Assembly (NCBI RefSeq): GCF_003850345.1
Contig: NZ_CP027707.1
Location: forward strand, 6,873,001-6,937,000
Reading direction: 5' to 3'
DNA length: 64,000 nt
From: Pseudomonas chlororaphis subsp. piscium
Lineage (GTDB): Bacteria; Pseudomonadota; Gammaproteobacteria; Pseudomonadales; Pseudomonadaceae
Shown piece by piece: positions 34,380 through 43,433 of this stretch. The stretch's first letter is position 1, and each line of letters starts with the position of its first letter. Made by a program: the position numbers and the translations under genes. The notes under the pieces were generated by a model. That model was not told where the DNA came from. It ran no database searches and saw only the letters and a list, made by a program, of their open reading frames with translations.

Positions 34380-35855
34380 TTACTCTTTGTCCAGCTTGCC
34401 AACCAGCGACAGGGTGAAATCGGCACCCATGTACTTGAAGTGCGGGCGCACGTTCAGGCTGACGCGGTACCAGCCCGGCTCCCCTTCCACATCGCTGACG
34501 ATGATCTGCGCGGCGCGCAGCGGACGACGGCCACGAACTTCGGCGCTCGGGTTTTCCTGGTCGGCGACGTACTGGCGGATCCACTTGTTGAGTTCCAGCT
34601 CGAGGTCGGTACGTTCTTTCCATGAACCGAGTTGCTCGCGCTGCAGCACTTTCAGGTAGTGAGCCAGGCGGTTGACGATCATCATGTACGGCAGCTGGGT
34701 ACCGAGCTTGTAGTTCAGCTCCGCAGCCTTGCCTTCCGCGCTGATGCCGAAGAACTTCGGCTTCTGCACCGAGCTGGCGGAGAAGAACGCCGCGTTGTCG
34801 CTGCCTTTGCGCATGGTCAGGGAGATGAAGCCTTCCTCGGCCAGTTCGTATTCACGGCGGTCGGAAACCAGAACCTCTGTAGGAATCTTGGTTTCGATTT
34901 CACCCATGCTTTCGAAGTGGTGCAACGGCAGGTCTTCTACCGCGCCACCGCTCTGCGGGCCGATGATGTTCGGGCACCAGCGGAACTTGGCGAAGCTGTC
35001 GGTCAGTTTGGTACCGAACGCGTACGCGGTGTTGCCCCACAGGTAGTGTTCGTGGCTGTTGGCAACGGTTTCCTTGTAGACGAAGGATTTGACCGGGTTC
35101 TCTTCCGGATCGTACGGGTTGCGCAGCAGGAAGCGCGGTACGGTCAGGCCGATGTAGCGCGAGTCTTCCGACTGGCGGAAGCTCTGCCATTTGGCGAATT
35201 GCGGGCCTTCGAAGTGGTCTTTCAGATCCTTCAGGTCCGGCAGGCCGGTGAAGCTTTCCAGGCCGAAGAACTTCGGACCGGCCGCGGCGATGAATGGCGC
35301 GTGGGACATGCAGGCAACGCTGGACACGTACTGCATCAGCTTCACGTCTGGCGAGCTTGGCGACATGAAGTAGTTGGCGATGATCGCGCCCACCGGCTGG
35401 CCACCGAACTGGCCGTATTCAGCGGTGTAGATGTGCTTGTACAGGCCAGCCTGCATCACTTCCGGCGAATCTTCGAAGTCGTCCAGCAGGTCCTGCTTGG
35501 AAACGTTGAGGATTTCGATCTTGATGTTTTCGCGGAAGTTGGTGCGGTCGACCAACAACTGCAGGCCACGCCAGGCCGACTCCAGGGACTGGAAGTCTTC
35601 GTGGTGAAGGATTTCGTCCATCTGGCGGCTGAGCTTGGCATCGATCTCAGCGATCATGCGGTCAACCATGGCCTTCTTGACCGGCTCGCCATCGTTCTGA
35701 GGCTTGAGCAGCTCTTCGATGAAGGCCGACACACCGCGCTTGGCGATGTCGTAGGCTTCGTCGTCCGGAGTCAGGCGGGTTTCGGCGATGATGCTGTCGA
35801 GAATGCTGTACTCGCCGTTCTCGTTGCTTTTCTGTTGTGCTGCACTAGTGCTCAT
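34380..35855 (-). CDS. tssC: T6SS contractile sheath large subunit TssC
   Basis: 491 residues, full length. Conserved WRGLQLLVDRT, GASYF-region equivalent FGGQPVGAIIANY, FLLRNPYDPEENPVKSF and the C-terminal RPHFKYMGADFTLSLVGKL. Pairs with TssB to form the sheath. Highly conserved gene with core-like base composition. Confidence 0.97.
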   Translation of the reverse strand: MSTSAAQQKSNENGEYSILDSIIAETRLTPDDEAYDIAKRGVSAFIEELLKPQNDGEPVKKAMVDRMIAEIDAKLSRQMDEILHHEDFQSLESAWRGLQLLVDRTNFRENIKIEILNVSKQDLLDDFEDSPEVMQAGLYKHIYTAEYGQFGGQPVGAIIANYFMSPSSPDVKLMQYVSSVACMSHAPFIAAAGPKFFGLESFTGLPDLKDLKDHFEGPQFAKWQSFRQSEDSRYIGLTVPRFLLRNPYDPEENPVKSFVYKETVANSHEHYLWGNTAYAFGTKLTDSFAKFRWCPNIIGPQSGGAVEDLPLHHFESMGEIETKIPTEVLVSDRREYELAEEGFISLTMRKGSDNAAFFSASSVQKPKFFGISAEGKAAELNYKLGTQLPYMMIVNRLAHYLKVLQREQLGSWKERTDLELELNKWIRQYVADQENPSAEVRGRRPLRAAQIIVSDVEGEPGWYRVSLNVRPHFKYMGADFTLSLVGKLDKE

Positions 35856-35884
35856 AGTGTTTGGCTTCCTTGACTGATAGAGAC

Positions 35885-36388
35885 TCAGGCTTCGGTGGCT
35901 GCGGCGTTCAGGCCCAGCTCACCGAGTACACGACCGCGCGATTCGTCGTCGGCGAGTACGCCTTCGATGGCTTTACGGAATGCAGGGGCGTTACCCAGCG
36001 GACCCTTGAGTGCCACCAGCGCGTCGCGCAGTTCCATCAGTTTTTTCAGCTCAGGCACTTGCTCGACCAGGCTGGCCGGGTTGAAGTCCTTCATCGAGTT
36101 GACGCGCAGCTTGACCGCCAGCTCTTCGGTGTCGCCCTCTTCCTGAAGACGGTTAGGCACGCTCAGCGTCAGGCTCAGCTCCTGCTTGGCCAGCACTTCG
36201 TCGAACGTCATTTTGTCGATGCTGATCGGCTTGCGGTCTTCCACTTTGCGCTCGTCCACGCGCTGGGTGTAATCACCGATTGCCAGTAGCTTCAACGGCA
36301 GTTCAATCTCTTCCTGAGCACCGCCGGTGGCGGGTTTGAAGGTGACGTTGATGCGTTCCTTGGGGGCTACCGAGCCTTCTTTGGCCAT
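35885..36388 (-). CDS. tssB: T6SS contractile sheath small subunit TssB
   Basis: 167 residues: ERINVTFKPA, ELPLKLLAIGDYTQR and a MKDFNPASLVEQVPEL segment typical of TssB. The C-terminal helix contains the region bound by ClpV after contraction. 29 bases before tssC. Confidence 0.97.
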   Translation of the reverse strand: MAKEGSVAPKERINVTFKPATGGAQEEIELPLKLLAIGDYTQRVDERKVEDRKPISIDKMTFDEVLAKQELSLTLSVPNRLQEEGDTEELAVKLRVNSMKDFNPASLVEQVPELKKLMELRDALVALKGPLGNAPAFRKAIEGVLADDESRGRVLGELGLNAAATEA

Positions 36389-36421
36389 GGCTTTTCTCCT
36401 TGCGGTTGTTGGCCCTGGGGC

Positions 36422-37978
36422 CTATTCGAGTACCACTTCGAGGTCGAGGTGGCACAGCCTGCGATAAATCTCTTCCTTGCGTTCTCGCACTGCGTGGTTC
36501 TGCGGCAACAACTCACAGCAGCTATGCAGGAGGTGCAGCACTTCCAACGCAAGATCCGGCTCCCAGGCATGCAGGCCCGAGCTCAGTAATTCTTGATCGA
36601 GGGTTTCGAGCTGGGTCTTGGCCAGCTCGTATTTCTTGGCCATGAAGCACAGCCGCGCCAGGCTGAACTGCCAGAAGAACCGCACCCGCCCGCCGTGGGC
36701 GTTCTGCAGGCCTTGCTTGAGGATCTGCACGGCGGCCTTGAGGCCGTCCTTGCGCAGGATCGGCAATACCTCTTCGAGGGCTTCTTCCCAAGCGGGCTGG
36801 CTGGCGGTCGCTTCGACCTTGCGCGGCGCGCTGGCGCTTTGCAGATGGGGCATGACGTGGGCGCTGATCCAACTGCGGGTGGCCGGATCGGCGAAAGGCG
36901 CGCCGTCGTGGAAACGCAACTCGACTACGCCCGGCAGGCGCTGCAACAGGAGTGCGAAGTGAAACTCCACCTCACGCATCGCCTGGTCGGCGTTCAACCC
37001 TTGCAGGCATTCCCAGACCATGCGCTGGCCGTCGAACCAGAACGGCGCCCTGGCCAGGCTGGCTTCGAGCTCCACCAGCAGGTCGGCGTATTGCCCATTG
37101 GCAAAACGCTCCTGGTAGGTCTTCAGCTTGTCGGCCGGCAGCCCGCGCAACGCGGTGATCTGCTCGGCATTGCGCTCCGGGACGGCATCGATGGGCAACC
37201 ACAGCATGGTGCGGTTCAAGCGCAGGGCACGCACATCGGTGGCCTTCTGCTTGAGCCACCAGGCGCTCAGCGGCCGGGCATTTTCCTGCAACGCCCGCAG
37301 GGCCTTCTGCGCTTCCTTCTCGTTGTCGATAGGCGCGCCGGGCGTGAACAACTGGGTCGCGGCCTGCTTGACCTGCGCCACCACCGCGCCCACGGCGCCG
37401 GGTTCCGGCTGGTTGTCGGCGGCGCGCAGGACCATGGTCGACAGCCGCCGGCAGATCGGCAGCAGCAAGGGTCCATCGTCGCCCAGATGCTCGGTGAGCA
37501 CGGCATCGAGCCCTTCCAGGTGCTCCACCAGGCGGCGGAACAGCGGCAACTGCTCCTTGATCGCGACGTTTTCGCCCAGCACCTGCTCGAGACGCGGCAC
37601 CAGCCAGCCGATGGCGGCAGACCGGGTACGCAGTTTGGCGGGGTGGATCTGCGCCCAATGCTGTTCGCACAGGTGCTGCAGAAGACCAAAGCCGGCCAGC
37701 AGGCCGGGGAAGGATTCACGCTGATACAAGGCCCAGGTAAGCCAGGCGGCCACCCGCAGATCCTTGGACTGGGTACGCAGCAGCGCTTCACTGTTTTCGA
37801 GGATTTTCAGCCAGTCGATCTGACCGCTTTCGTGCATGGATTGGGCTTTGCCCAACTCACTTTCCAACGCCTCGTATTCGCTGGAGAAGCGAACGTCCTC
37901 ACCCGCGAAACTCTCTTTGGAAATAGAGGCCTTGGCGAGTTCGAGGTAATGGGCAGAAAGTTTACTTGAGTAGGACAT
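36422..37978 (-). CDS. tssA: T6SS baseplate/cap protein TssA
   Basis: 518 residues with an N-terminal ImpA_N domain (VRFSSEYEALESELGKAQS ... DWLKILENSEALL) and a helical C-terminus of the short-type TssA family. First gene of the long operon, so the main promoter should lie upstream of 37978. Corresponds to HsiA2. Confidence 0.94.
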   Translation of the reverse strand: MSYSSKLSAHYLELAKASISKESFAGEDVRFSSEYEALESELGKAQSMHESGQIDWLKILENSEALLRTQSKDLRVAAWLTWALYQRESFPGLLAGFGLLQHLCEQHWAQIHPAKLRTRSAAIGWLVPRLEQVLGENVAIKEQLPLFRRLVEHLEGLDAVLTEHLGDDGPLLLPICRRLSTMVLRAADNQPEPGAVGAVVAQVKQAATQLFTPGAPIDNEKEAQKALRALQENARPLSAWWLKQKATDVRALRLNRTMLWLPIDAVPERNAEQITALRGLPADKLKTYQERFANGQYADLLVELEASLARAPFWFDGQRMVWECLQGLNADQAMREVEFHFALLLQRLPGVVELRFHDGAPFADPATRSWISAHVMPHLQSASAPRKVEATASQPAWEEALEEVLPILRKDGLKAAVQILKQGLQNAHGGRVRFFWQFSLARLCFMAKKYELAKTQLETLDQELLSSGLHAWEPDLALEVLHLLHSCCELLPQNHAVRERKEEIYRRLCHLDLEVVLE

Positions 37979-38530
37979 CCATGGCCTTTTTCGAGATTAC
38001 GGTCTATACGCACGCGAGACATTTTTCGCGTGCTGGACAGTATCAAAGAGCGTACTCATCCAATTGAGCCTGCTCTTTCAAGAGCGCGCATCGTAATCAG
38101 TATGATGGCCACTAGCAAGCATCCCCTCGAACAACAAGACGAACTGTCATCGGCTGCTCGTAAGAGATTGCCTTATATATGACAGGGGTTCCCCCTAGAC
38201 AGCCAGTTGAATCCCTATTCCAACCAGAAACGCCAGGAGCCGCGAGCCAGAGCCTTGCGCGATATGAACCAGAGCACGACTCAATGATTAAGGGACAATG
38301 CTATGCCGAGTCGAAAAGTGCCGGATATGGGAATAGTCTTAATTCTGAACTTTTATAAAACAGTGCAGTCCGCGTACAAACACCTAACTTCGGAAAGTGC
38401 CACTAATATGATGGCACTTCGGGTAGTAGTTTGCCATCAAACAGTCTGTATGTTTTTTGAACAATACAGATGTAGTTGGCGAAACTTGCGTTAGGCATTC
38501 CTGTTCTTTATATGCCGAACAGCCACCCAT
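37979..38530. other. T6SS promoter region, no gene
   Basis: Some 550 bases between tssA and the hupA terminator, AT-richer than the flanks and without a credible gene. It must hold the T6SS operon promoter (minus strand). An 8-bp inverted repeat lies at 38395-38419, and a further AAGTGCC half-site occurs near 38315. I could not find a full sigma54 -24/-12 element facing tssA. Confidence 0.6.
38395..38419. promoter_or_regulatory. Inverted repeat, candidate operator
   Basis: AAGTGCCA, nine bases, TGGCACTT: perfect 8-bp arms whose centres are 17 bases apart, the geometry of a dimeric repressor site. It lies about 420 bases upstream of tssA. No T run, so a terminator is unlikely. Confidence 0.4.
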
Positions 38531-38569
38531 AAAAAATGGGCATCCGAGTTATCGGCTTGCCCATTTTTC
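38531..38569 (-). terminator. Intrinsic terminator of hupA
   Basis: Stem ATGGGCA/TGCCCAT extended by CCGA/TCGG with a short loop, followed on the minus strand by a run of T. It lies 39 bases after the hupA stop and isolates the HU gene from the T6SS operon. Confidence 0.75.
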
Positions 38570-38607
38570 AATACGGTTCTCCCCGCTATCGAGGGAGTTC
38601 GCAACAG

Positions 38608-38883
38608 TTATGGATTGACGCTGTCTTTCAGCGATTTGCCTGGCTTGAAGGCTACGGTATTGCTGGCCTTGATCTTCACCGGTTCACCGGTTTGCGGGTT
38701 CTTGCCGGTACGGGCGCCACGGTGACGCTGCAGGAAGGTTCCGAAACCTACCAGGGTGACACTGTCCTTACGATGCAGGGCGCCGGTGATTTCTTCGAGA
38801 ACGGCGTTGAGAACGCGGTTGGCCTGTTCTTTGGTCAGATCCGCTTTTTCAGCAATTGCAGCGGCGAGTTCTGGTTTACGCAT
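38608..38883 (-). CDS. hupA: HU-family histone-like DNA-binding protein
   Basis: 91 residues, full-length HU: MRKPELAAAIAEKADLTKEQ, GFGTFLQRHRGARTGKNPQT and the DNA-intercalating arm proline in KNPQTGEPVKI. Neighbour to rubredoxin reductase as in P. aeruginosa PA5348. Symbol follows P. putida use (hupA); hupB is a different locus. Confidence 0.92.
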   Translation of the reverse strand: MRKPELAAAIAEKADLTKEQANRVLNAVLEEITGALHRKDSVTLVGFGTFLQRHRGARTGKNPQTGEPVKIKASNTVAFKPGKSLKDSVNP

Positions 38884-39071
38884 AGTGAAGCCTCTTTGAC
38901 GGTTTTTTGTTGTTATGTCCGTGCTGTTCTTCCGGAACAGCGCCCAAGGCGCCGCAGGCTCTACTCTGCGGCAGACGGGTGTGAGGATGGCACGCGGTTA
39001 GGAGTGGCGCCAGTCTCTGCGCGACCTTTGTAGTGGCAAACACATGATTATTCCGACAGAACGACCAGTAT

Positions 39072-40220
39072 TTAGGCCAACAAGCCGGGAAGCTCCTTGT
39101 TCAGGGCCAGTTTGTCCATGACCGCGGCCCCGGTCAGCGCATAACCCAGCAGTTTGCCGCCGGCATCGCGGCACAGCGCCTTGATATCGGCGCCCTGCCC
39201 TTCGACCGTCCACACGCCTTCCAGGCCGCGTGGCGGTGGCGAAACCACCAGCGGGCAGACCGGGGTTTTCACGGTGATCGGCATCGGGCCGTAGCTGACT
39301 GCCGTCGGGTTGCCAGCCAGGGTCTGTGCCAGCGCTCGCGCACAACTCATGAGGGGCATGACGTACAGCAAATTCAGCCCATCGACCTCGGCGCAGTCGC
39401 CCAAGGCATAGATGTTGGCGTGGGAGGTCTTGAGATGCCGGTCCACCACCACCCCACGGTTGACCATCACCCCCGCAGCGGCGGCCAGGTCAATGCGCGG
39501 ACGCAGGCCGATCGCCGACACCACCAGATCGCAGGCAATCACCTCTCCATCGGACAGATGCGCCTCAAGGCCATCCGCCGTGCGCTGCAAGCGATTGAGC
39601 ACCGGCCCCAGGTGGAAGCGCGCGCCCAGGCTTTCCAGCCCGGCCTGTACCGCGGCGGCGGCCGCAGGGTGCAGCAGAGTTGGCATGACCTGCTCGCAAG
39701 GCGCCACCAGGTCCACCTCGTAACCGCCGAGGATCAGGTCGTTGGCGAACTCACAGCCGATCAGACCGGCGCCCAGCAGCAGCACCCGGCGCTTGCCGGC
39801 CGCGGCCGCGCGAAAGCGCGCGTAGTCTTCCAGGTCGTTGATCGGGAAGATCAGGTCACCGGCATCGCCCTCCACCGGTACGCGCACGGTTTCCGCGCCC
39901 CAAGCGAGGATCAGGTCGCGGTAGCTCACCGCTTCTTCACCAATCCACAGGCGCTTGTGGCCAGGGTCGATGCCGCTGATGCGGGTATGGGTGCGCACCT
40001 CGGCCTTCAGTTGCTCGGCCATGGCGCCGGGTTCGGCCATGCTCAGGCCGTCGGCTTCCTTGTTCTTGCCAAAGCCGGTGGACAGCATCGGCTTGGAATA
40101 GGAACGTCCGTCATCGGCGGTAATCAGCAGCAGCGGCGTTTCGCTATCGAGCTTGCGAAACTCTCGGGCCAGGTTGTAGCCGGCCAGCCCGGTGCCCACG
40201 ATGACGACAGGTGCGTTCAT
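39072..40220 (-). CDS. rubB: Rubredoxin reductase
   Basis: 382 residues. Two Rossmann GxGxxG motifs: [14 protein letters not shown] (FAD) and [12 protein letters not shown] (NADH), plus the C-terminal FAD motif [10 protein letters not shown]. Transfers electrons from NADH to rubredoxin, classically for alkane hydroxylase but also for oxidative-stress defence. 38 bases after the rubredoxin gene in the same orientation, probably one transcript. Confidence 0.92.
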   Translation of the reverse strand: MNAPVVIVGTGLAGYNLAREFRKLDSETPLLLITADDGRSYSKPMLSTGFGKNKEADGLSMAEPGAMAEQLKAEVRTHTRISGIDPGHKRLWIGEEAVSYRDLILAWGAETVRVPVEGDAGDLIFPINDLEDYARFRAAAAGKRRVLLLGAGLIGCEFANDLILGGYEVDLVAPCEQVMPTLLHPAAAAAVQAGLESLGARFHLGPVLNRLQRTADGLEAHLSDGEVIACDLVVSAIGLRPRIDLAAAAGVMVNRGVVVDRHLKTSHANIYALGDCAEVDGLNLLYVMPLMSCARALAQTLAGNPTAVSYGPMPITVKTPVCPLVVSPPPRGLEGVWTVEGQGADIKALCRDAGGKLLGYALTGAAVMDKLALNKELPGLLA

Positions 40221-40258
40221 TCCTTACTCCTTCAGGTTCAGGGGATCACAGGTTGTGA

Positions 40259-40426
40259 TCAGCCGATTTCGATCATTTCGAAATCCATTTTGCCAACTCC
40301 GCAATCCGGGCAGAGCCAGTCTTCAGGCACGTCTTCCCAGCGGGTACCGGGCAAGATTCCGTCGTCCGGCCAGCCGTCGGCTTCGTTGTAGATCAGGCCG
40401 CAGACCACACATTGCCACTTTTTCAT
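40259..40426 (-). CDS. rubA: Rubredoxin
   Basis: 55 residues with the two iron-binding CxxCG pairs, [11 protein letters not shown] and [11 protein letters not shown], and the conserved [18 protein letters not shown] core. Single-iron electron carrier reduced by the adjacent reductase. Only one rubredoxin is present, whereas P. aeruginosa has two at this place. Confidence 0.95.
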   Translation of the reverse strand: MKKWQCVVCGLIYNEADGWPDDGILPGTRWEDVPEDWLCPDCGVGKMDFEMIEIG

Positions 40427-40642
40427 TTACGCGTTTCCTCAGGTTCTCAGGCTGTTGCCGGCGGGATGGTCGATGAATCGACTCTGGATGACGCCAGGCG
40501 GCGCGTCCGGCCCAGCGCGTTTTGTACTGATGAGCACCGACGGATGCAAGCACGTTCGCTGCGGGCGGCCGCTCCATTGCGGCAAAATCGCCTGTCGCCA
40601 TGCTAAGCTCGCGGCCTCATTTGCTGCCAATAATGACCCACT

Positions 40643-41206
40643 GTGCCGCACTCAATCTCTCCATTTTCTACCCCGGACTGGCTCTCGCAAAGCCGGCTGA
40701 CGCCCCTCCCCGACGCACAAACCCTCGACTGGCTGTTCGATGAAGGTTCTCTGACCCGGCGCCTGACCCGTCTCTCCAATGACGGTTTCAGCGTGACGCC
40801 GCTGGTCGAAGGCTGGCAGACCCTGCGCGCCGACGAATGCGCCGCGCTGGACCTGCCGCCAGGCAGCCAGGGCTGGGTACGCGAGGTGTATCTGCGCGGT
40901 CACGGCCAGGCCTGGGTATTCGCCCGCAGCGTGGCGGCCCGCAGTGCCCTGCAGGATGGCGGGCTGAACATGGACGAACTGGGCAGCCGCTCCCTGGGCG
41001 AACTGCTGTTCTGCGACCAGGCTTTTCAACGCCGCCCCATCGAAGTCTGCCATTACCCACGCCCATGGTTGCCCGACGAGGTGCAAGCCGATGACCTCTG
41101 GGCCCGCCGTTCGCGCTTCGATCGCGCAACCCTGAGCGTGCTGGTCGCCGAAATCTTCCTGCCGTCCCTGTGGAGCGCCGTCAGCGCCCAGCTGGAGAAC
41201 CGCTGA
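40643..41206 (+). CDS. ubiC: Chorismate pyruvate-lyase
   Basis: 187 residues from a GTG start. UbiC family: converts chorismate to 4-hydroxybenzoate and pyruvate, the first committed step of ubiquinone synthesis. Recognised by [25 protein letters not shown] and LGELLF. Divergent from the rubredoxin operon; its stop overlaps the ubiA start (TGATG). Confidence 0.93.
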   Translation: MPHSISPFSTPDWLSQSRLTPLPDAQTLDWLFDEGSLTRRLTRLSNDGFSVTPLVEGWQTLRADECAALDLPPGSQGWVREVYLRGHGQAWVFARSVAARSALQDGGLNMDELGSRSLGELLFCDQAFQRRPIEVCHYPRPWLPDEVQADDLWARRSRFDRATLSVLVAEIFLPSLWSAVSAQLENR

Positions 41207-42096
41207 TGTATCAGAGCCTGCTCAAATCCCTCAACCGCCTGAATCCACGCGCCTGGGACTTCATTCAGCTGACCCGCATGGATAAGCCGATCGGCATCTA
41301 CCTGCTGCTCTGGCCGACCCTCTGGGCCCTGTGGATTGCCGGCGAAGGCTCGCCATCGCTGGCCAATATCGTGATTTTCGTCCTCGGCGTGACCCTCACC
41401 CGGGCTGGCGGCTGCGTGATCAACGACTGGGCCGACCGCAAGGTCGACGGCCATGTGAAGCGCACCGAACAGCGTCCGCTGGTCAGCGGCAAGATCAGCT
41501 CCAAGGAAGCCCTGGTGTTCTTCGCCGTGCTGATGTTCATCAGCTTCCTGCTGGTGCTGTGCACCAACGCGGCCACCATCTGGCTGTCGCTGGGCGGCCT
41601 GGCCCTGGCGGCCAGCTACCCCTTCATGAAGCGCTACACCTATTACCCGCAAGTAGTGCTAGGCGCGGCGTTCTCCTGGGGCATCCCGATGGCCTTCACC
41701 GCCGAGACCGGCGAACTGCCGGCCACCGCCTGGCTGTTGTACATCGCCAACCTGCTGTGGACCGTGGCTTATGATACCTATTACGCGATGACCGACCGCG
41801 ACGACGACCTGAAGATCGGAGTGAAATCCACCGCAATCCTGTTCGGCGAAGCCGACCGGGTGATCATTCTGACCCTGCAGGGCCTGGCGCTGGGGTGCCT
41901 GCTGCTGGCAGGCGCGCGCTTCGAACTGGGGGGCTGGTTCCATCTGGGCTTGCTGGCCGCGGCCGGCTGTTTTGCCTGGGAGTTCTGGGACACTCGCGAT
42001 CGCGACCGGATGAAGTGCTTCAAGGCCTTCCTGCACAACCACTGGGCAGGGTTGGCGATTTTCCTGGGGATAGTCGTGGATTACGCGGTGCGCTGA
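41206..42096 (+). CDS. ubiA: 4-hydroxybenzoate octaprenyltransferase
   Basis: 296 residues, multi-pass membrane prenyltransferase. Both Asp-rich motifs are present: [15 protein letters not shown] and [20 protein letters not shown]. Attaches the polyprenyl tail to 4-hydroxybenzoate from UbiC. The ATG overlaps the ubiC stop by one base, so the two are coupled. Confidence 0.96.
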   Translation: MYQSLLKSLNRLNPRAWDFIQLTRMDKPIGIYLLLWPTLWALWIAGEGSPSLANIVIFVLGVTLTRAGGCVINDWADRKVDGHVKRTEQRPLVSGKISSKEALVFFAVLMFISFLLVLCTNAATIWLSLGGLALAASYPFMKRYTYYPQVVLGAAFSWGIPMAFTAETGELPATAWLLYIANLLWTVAYDTYYAMTDRDDDLKIGVKSTAILFGEADRVIILTLQGLALGCLLLAGARFELGGWFHLGLLAAAGCFAWEFWDTRDRDRMKCFKAFLHNHWAGLAIFLGIVVDYAVR

Positions 42097-42106
42097 AGAT
42101 CGTTAT

Positions 42107-42150
42107 CGCGGGCAAGCCTCGCTCCTACGTAGGAGCGAGGCTTGCCCGCG
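42107..42150. repeat. Perfect 44-bp palindrome, REP-type hairpin
   Basis: Two 22-base arms (42107-42128, 42129-42150) that are exact reverse complements with no loop. Arm core GGCAAGCCTCGCTCCTAC recurs singly or paired at about 48558-48600, 51515-51600, 60160-60185 and 63009-63063. It lies between the convergent ubiA and the 42165 gene and can act as a terminator in both directions. Confidence 0.9.
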
Positions 42151-42164
42151 AAGAAACACTGCGG

Positions 42165-42548
42165 TCAATCAGGCTTGGCCACTTTCCAGGCGCCGTCCAT
42201 CTTGCCGTCGCCGGTCATGTCACCGGCTTTCTTGTCCATCACGAAGGTGTACAGCGGCTTGCCGTCGTAGGCCCACTGCATGGAGCCGTCGTCACGCTTG
42301 ATGACGGTCCACTCGCCCATGGCCTTGTCGCCGCTGGCGGCCATCAGCGGCGGCCAGTTGGCGGCGCACTTGTCGTTGCACATGGACTTGCCGCCGGCAT
42401 CCTTGGCAAAGGTGTACAGGGTCATGCCCTTGTGGTCGACGTACATACCATCTTTGACCATCGCCGGCTCCGCGGCGAACGCCAGCCCGGGCAAGGCCAG
42501 CGCAGCGCTCAGCAACAGGGCTTTGCAGGATTTCGTGAGTTGAGTCAT
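42165..42548 (-). CDS. Exported COG4315-type repeat protein
   Basis: 127 residues with signal peptide (LLLSAALALPGLAFAAEP) and two copies of the 'secreted repeat' pattern: MYVDHKGMTLYTFAKDAGGK-SMCNDKCAANWPP and WAYDGKPLYTFVMDKKAGD. Periplasmic, function unknown. Two cysteines flank a KxxAANWPP motif typical of the family. Single gene between ubiA and phoB. Confidence 0.85.
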   Translation of the reverse strand: MTQLTKSCKALLLSAALALPGLAFAAEPAMVKDGMYVDHKGMTLYTFAKDAGGKSMCNDKCAANWPPLMAASGDKAMGEWTVIKRDDGSMQWAYDGKPLYTFVMDKKAGDMTGDGKMDGAWKVAKPD

Positions 42549-42629
42549 GGAAACCTTCTTTGGTGGTTGTCAGGATTCGGACCCAAAGCTTAGTCCATGA
42601 ATGCAGCCCTCGCCCCAGCACCTAAAATA

Positions 42630-42647
42630 CTGTCACACGACTGCAAT
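42630..42647 (+). promoter_or_regulatory. Pho box upstream of phoB
   Basis: CTGTCAC-acga-CTGCAAT: two 7-base repeats close to CTGTCAT with the standard 4-base gap, followed about 8 bases later by TTATCTAAT-like -10 sequence. Predicts PhoB autoregulation of phoBR. Confidence 0.75.
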
Positions 42648-42699
42648 AATTCCGTTATCTAATGCGGCGCAAGACAGTTAAATGACAAGAGGATTGAGC

Positions 42700-43389
42700 A
42701 TGGTTGGCAGGAGCATTCTGATCGTTGACGACGAAGCGCCCATTCGCGAAATGATCGCCGTTGCGTTGGAAATGGCCGGCTACGACTGCCTGGAGGCGGA
42801 GAACTCCCAGCAGGCCCATGCCATCATCGTCGACCGCAAGCCCGACCTGATCCTGCTCGACTGGATGCTGCCCGGCACCTCCGGCATCGAGCTGGCCCGA
42901 CGCCTGAAACGCGATGAACTGACCGGTGACATCCCGATCATCATGCTCACCGCCAAGGGCGAAGAGGACAACAAGATCCAGGGCCTGGAAGTCGGCGCCG
43001 ACGACTACATCACCAAGCCGTTCTCCCCTCGCGAGCTGGTAGCGCGCCTCAAAGCCGTGCTGCGCCGCGCCGGCCCGACCGATGGCGAGGCGCCGATCGA
43101 AGTCGGCGGCCTGCTGCTGGACCCGATCAGCCACCGCGTGACCATCGACGGCAAACCGGCCGAAATGGGCCCGACCGAATACCGCCTGCTGCAATTCTTC
43201 ATGACCCACCAGGAACGCGCCTACACCCGCGGCCAGTTGCTGGACCAGGTCTGGGGCGGCAACGTCTATGTCGAAGAACGCACCGTCGACGTGCATATCC
43301 GCCGTCTGCGCAAAGCCTTGGGCGATGCCTACGAGAATCTGGTACAAACCGTGCGCGGCACCGGCTACCGTTTTTCCACCAAGGCCTGA
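42700..43389 (+). CDS. phoB: Phosphate regulon response regulator PhoB
   Basis: 229 residues from the ATG at 42700. Receiver domain with phosphoacceptor Asp in [10 protein letters not shown] and the Lys switch [14 protein letters not shown], then an OmpR-type winged helix ([20 protein letters not shown]...). Binds Pho boxes such as those at 42630 and 56801 under phosphate limitation. Confidence 0.97.
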   Translation: MVGRSILIVDDEAPIREMIAVALEMAGYDCLEAENSQQAHAIIVDRKPDLILLDWMLPGTSGIELARRLKRDELTGDIPIIMLTAKGEEDNKIQGLEVGADDYITKPFSPRELVARLKAVLRRAGPTDGEAPIEVGGLLLDPISHRVTIDGKPAEMGPTEYRLLQFFMTHQERAYTRGQLLDQVWGGNVYVEERTVDVHIRRLRKALGDAYENLVQTVRGTGYRFSTKA

Positions 43390-43433
43390 AGCCGGCCCCT
43401 TATTCGCCAGACGCTTACAAGGACGCGTGTTAA

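Noticed and set aside
38281..38450. A sigma54 promoter for the T6SS operon
   Set aside because: TGGCAC occurs, but no TTGC lies at the required distance on the strand facing tssA.
38303..38494. Small plus-strand frame of 63 codons in the tssA-hupA gap
   Set aside because: No ribosome site or recognisable sequence; it runs across the inverted repeat.
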